From Bacillota bacterium (GTDB taxonomy: Bacteria; Bacillota; Clostridia; Lachnospirales; Lachnospiraceae), in contig JAEZKD010000295.1 of assembly GCA_023415655.1 (NCBI GenBank), positions 1-35,335 of the forward strand: a stretch of DNA of 35,335 nt, given 5' to 3'. Each line of letters begins with the position of its first letter. Position 1 is the first letter of the stretch. The notes beneath the pieces were generated by a model. The model saw only the letters and a list, made by a program, of their open reading frames with translations. It had not been told where the DNA came from and made no database searches. The position numbers and the translations under genes were made by a program. Shown here one piece after another: positions 33,906 through 35,335 of this stretch.

Positions 33906-34259
33906 ATGAACTATCAAGCTTGTAATGGTATTGTATATGTTATAAAACCAGGAGACACATTATATAAGCTGAGTCAGCGGTATGGGATACCAACCACTAA
34001 GATTCTTCGTGCAAACCCTTATATTAATATTTATAATCTTCAAATTGGAGATAAAATCTGCATTCCTACCGAAGGCAATATGTCTGTAGACCAACGCATG
34101 TTTTATACCGTGGGGGAGGATGAGTCAATTAAGACAGTTCTGGAACGTTTAAACATGAACCTGATTGAATTTCTTGCGCTGAATCCAATTGGAACACTTG
34201 TATTAAAACCTGGTCTCGAAGTAGTAGTCGGTAGAAGACCAAGAGAAGACAATTCATAG
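33906..34259 (+). CDS. Small LysM-domain protein
   Basis: A 117-residue protein. Residues about 10-54 form a clear LysM motif (VYVIKPGDTLYKLSQRYGIP, then NLQIGDKICIP), which binds peptidoglycan or chitin glycan chains. A second, diverged LysM-like copy covers about 65-108 (FYTVGEDESIKTVLERLN, then LKPGLEVVV). There is no signal peptide or membrane helix, so it may act in the spore or mother cell, or be released by lysis; SafA/CotE-type spore-coat LysM proteins are similar in style, without direct evidence. ATG 33906 follows AAAGGA; the ATG at 33888 abuts its GAGGG and is not preferred. It ends just before a perfect terminator. Confidence 0.85.
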   Translation: MNYQACNGIVYVIKPGDTLYKLSQRYGIPTTKILRANPYINIYNLQIGDKICIPTEGNMSVDQRMFYTVGEDESIKTVLERLNMNLIEFLALNPIGTLVLKPGLEVVVGRRPREDNS

Positions 34260-34267
34260 CTTTTGCC

Positions 34268-34297
34268 AAAAGAGAGTTTGCTTGCAAACTCTCTTTT
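34268..34297 (+). terminator. Terminator after the LysM gene
   Basis: AAAAGAGAGTTTGC and GCAAACTCTCTTTT form a perfect 14-bp stem with a two-base apparent loop (the top pairs would open). A-rich left and T-rich right arms make it bidirectional. Confidence 0.93.
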
Positions 34298-34315
34298 CGT
34301 GCTTTTCCAGCTATG

Positions 34316-34360
34316 TTCATGATTTGGTACTCATGGATTTGGTGCTCATGGATTTGGGTG
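34316..34360. repeat. Three tandem copies of a 15-base unit
   Basis: Copies start at 34316, 34330 and 34345: TTCATGATTTGGTA, CTCATGGATTTGGTG and CTCATGGATTTGGGTG. Only the first pairs well with the right end of the long inverted repeat (ACCAAATCATG, ending 34661), so the array probably expanded inside one arm. Confidence 0.8.
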
Positions 34361-34661
34361 AGAAAGGCTGGGTGGAGATTATGAATAGCAAATGGGGAAA
34401 GGATTCCTATGATTTGTTCCGATGTACGGAAAATAAGAGGTTCTAAGTATCTCAGGAATACGGTGGTGATGGTCCGCAAAAGGCTTGTATTCGGCATCCA
34501 TGCCTCAGACAAGCCTTTTCAGACATCCTTGTCTGAAATTGCTGGTTTATTGAATGAGATACTAAGAACCTCTAATTTCCTCCCAAAGTCACAAATCATT
34601 TGGAATCCTTTCTCCATTTGTTATCGTAAGGTTTTCAACAGCCTTTCCAAACCAAATCATG
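34318..34661. repeat. Long nested imperfect inverted repeat (non-coding)
   Basis: Arms pair at several levels. GCAAATGGGGAAAGGATTCC (34388-34407) pairs with the complement around 34602-34621. ATGATTTGT pairs with ACAAATCAT (34591-34599). AGAGGTTCTAAGTATCTCA (34436-34454) pairs with 34555-34573 with one mismatch. The centre holds two hairpins: AAAAGGCTTGT/ACAAGCCTTTT (34478-34519), with GGCA/TGCC inside it, and TTCAGACA/TGTCTGAA (34518-34537). A 130-codon open frame runs through it but is explained by the repeat. It looks like a mobile or structured intergenic element. Confidence 0.8.
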
Positions 34662-34689
34662 CTAGGAAATTCTTCGAATTTCCTAGCAT
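34659..34689. repeat. Perfect 14-bp hairpin
   Basis: ATGCTAGGAAATTC (34659-34672) and GAATTTCCTAGCAT (34676-34689) pair perfectly around a TTC loop. No T run follows on either side, so it is not a typical terminator. It adjoins the right end of the long inverted repeat. Confidence 0.85.
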
Positions 34690-34710
34690 CAAGGGAATAG
34701 CCTTATATAG

Positions 34711-34738
34711 ATGCTACTATAAGAATGCTACTATAAGA
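34711..34738. repeat. Tandem 14-base repeat
   Basis: ATGCTACTATAAGA occurs twice back to back (34711-34724 and 34725-34738), followed by a third start, ATGCT. Confidence 0.9.
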
Positions 34739-34787
34739 ATGCTCACATCCCCATCTGATTATTTAAGAATGTATAACTCCAAGTATA

Positions 34788-35111
34788 ATGAATTCATATG
34801 AAGGATTCATTACGATATATGTTCAAAAGATTATCTCAGAATTAAAGATTAGATCATTGAAGGATTTAGTGAAGTTAAAACCTTTATTGGAGGAGGGAAC
34901 TTTGAAAATAGATAAAAGCTAATTAGCTAGGGAATTAGGTAAAGAACGACGTAGAATACATAAATATGTCAATGAATTTGTAAAGCTAAAAACTCGTAAG
35001 CGGTCATCGAAGCTTGATGTATATTATGATATTATTCGTGAATTACTATCTGAATCAAATCAACAAATCTTTTATTATAAAAGTATGAAATTATTCGGTG
35101 AGAAAAAGTGA
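34788..35111 (+). pseudogene. IS21-family transposase (istA) N-terminal remnant
   Basis: Reading from ATG 34788 gives MNSYEGFITIYVQKIISELK..., then LLEEGTLKIDKS, a stop (TAA, 34920-34922), then in the same frame LARELGKERRRIHKYVNEF and SKLDVYYDIIRELLSESNQ. This is the DNA-binding N-terminus of an IS21-type IstA, whose full length is around 500 residues. The stop falls at the start of the helix-turn-helix. Similarity ends at QQIFYYKS near 35090, where the tandem array begins; the last codons to the TGA at 35109 come from repeat sequence. There is no istB and no catalytic DDE region. Confidence 0.8.
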
Positions 35112-35335
35112 AAAGGCCCGACTAATCGAGTGAAAAGTGAATTTAGTCGGTGGGAGGAAGTGAAAGGTACTCGACTAATTGAGTGAAAAGAGGCATTTAG
35201 TCGGTGGGAGAAAGGGAAAGGTGCCCTACTAACAGAATGAAAGTTGAATTTAGTCGGTGAGAAGAAGGGAAATGGCCCCGACTAATAAGTGAAAAGAGGC
35301 ATTCAGTCGGTAGGAGAAAGTGAAAGGTACCCGAC
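35092..35335. repeat. Tandem array of about 53-bp hairpin-forming units, running off the window
   Basis: Units begin at 35108, 35160, 35214, 35267 and 35320 (52, 54, 53, 53 bases, last one cut by the window end). Each reads (G/A)(T/G)GAAA-GG-CCGACTAA, a variable middle, TTAGTCGG, then a purine-rich tail such as TGGGAGAAA. CCGACTAA and TTAGTCGG form a hairpin within each unit. The unit lengths are not multiples of three and no frame is kept, so it is not a coding repeat. A partial tail (CGGTGAGAAAAAGTG at 35096) precedes the first full unit, inside the transposase remnant. Confidence 0.9.

Noticed and set aside
34129..34512. 127-codon minus-strand frame
   Set aside because: It overlaps the LysM gene, its terminator and the inverted repeat, and resembles no protein.
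34409..34801. 130-codon open frame in the right-end intergenic region
   Set aside because: It runs through both arms of the long inverted repeat and the tandem 14-base repeats, has no convincing ribosome site and shows no recognisable domain. The repeat structure explains it.
35092..35335. CRISPR array
   Set aside because: Whole units repeat, including the would-be spacers, and the unit lengths and arms fit a hairpin tandem repeat. No cas genes are seen.

Overview
The window looks like chromosomal DNA from a low-GC anaerobic Firmicute, most likely a Clostridium/Lachnospiraceae relative of Lachnoclostridium phytofermentans. That placement is an inference. It rests on AT-rich codon use, strong AGGAGG-type ribosome binding sites, a reverse rubrerythrin, tandem DUF1540 domains, a double 2-hydroxyacyl-CoA dehydratase activase, an Lpl-type sugar ABC transporter with YesL, and a clostridial IS21 remnant. 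I recognised no rRNA, tRNA, CRISPR array, prophage or replication origin.

Bases 1-3390 hold a 5'-truncated class III aminotransferase, an iron-dependent alcohol dehydrogenase and a PucR-type regulator. Together they suggest amine catabolism: transamination to an aldehyde, then reduction. Bases 3543-6770 hold a divergent pair of units. One is a DUF4914 protein with a PEPCK-like P-loop on the minus strand, the other a reverse rubrerythrin/DUF1540 pair. A 475-bp AT-rich gap filled with degenerate repeat boxes separates them. Bases 6825-8503 hold a Crp/Fnr regulator divergent from a DMT (YdcZ-type) permease, with a CRP-like palindrome between them.

Bases 8507-14593 form a carbohydrate-uptake locus: an AraC regulator divergent from two LplB/LplC-like permeases, a large lipoprotein binding protein and a YesL-like DUF624 protein. 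The locus has no ATPase, as is usual for this class, which shares a common MsmX-type ATPase. AzlC/AzlD (branched-chain amino acid efflux) and a membrane/HAD fusion with a degraded HAD active site follow. Next come an FMN riboswitch with terminator controlling RibU, and a TetR-ABC transporter operon. A lone, clearly degenerate ABC ATPase lies just downstream.

Bases 21621-24424 hold cheV and a zinc-ribbon, acidic/coiled-coil, single-pass membrane protein, bracketed by an inverted pair of short hairpins. hisH, hisF and ung follow. On the minus strand are a seven-transmembrane hybrid histidine kinase with receiver and Hpt domains, and a 1414-residue double-activase/dehydratase-like iron-sulfur protein with a textbook promoter.

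After a small LysM protein (ends 34259) the window becomes non-coding and repeat-rich. It contains a roughly 340-bp nested imperfect inverted repeat, a perfect 14-bp hairpin, short tandem repeats and an IS21 istA remnant with an internal stop. It ends in an approximately 53-bp tandem array of hairpin-forming units that runs off the window. This right end, the DUF4914 upstream repeats and the two proteins with degraded active sites (HAD fusion, lone ABC ATPase) are the least explained parts.
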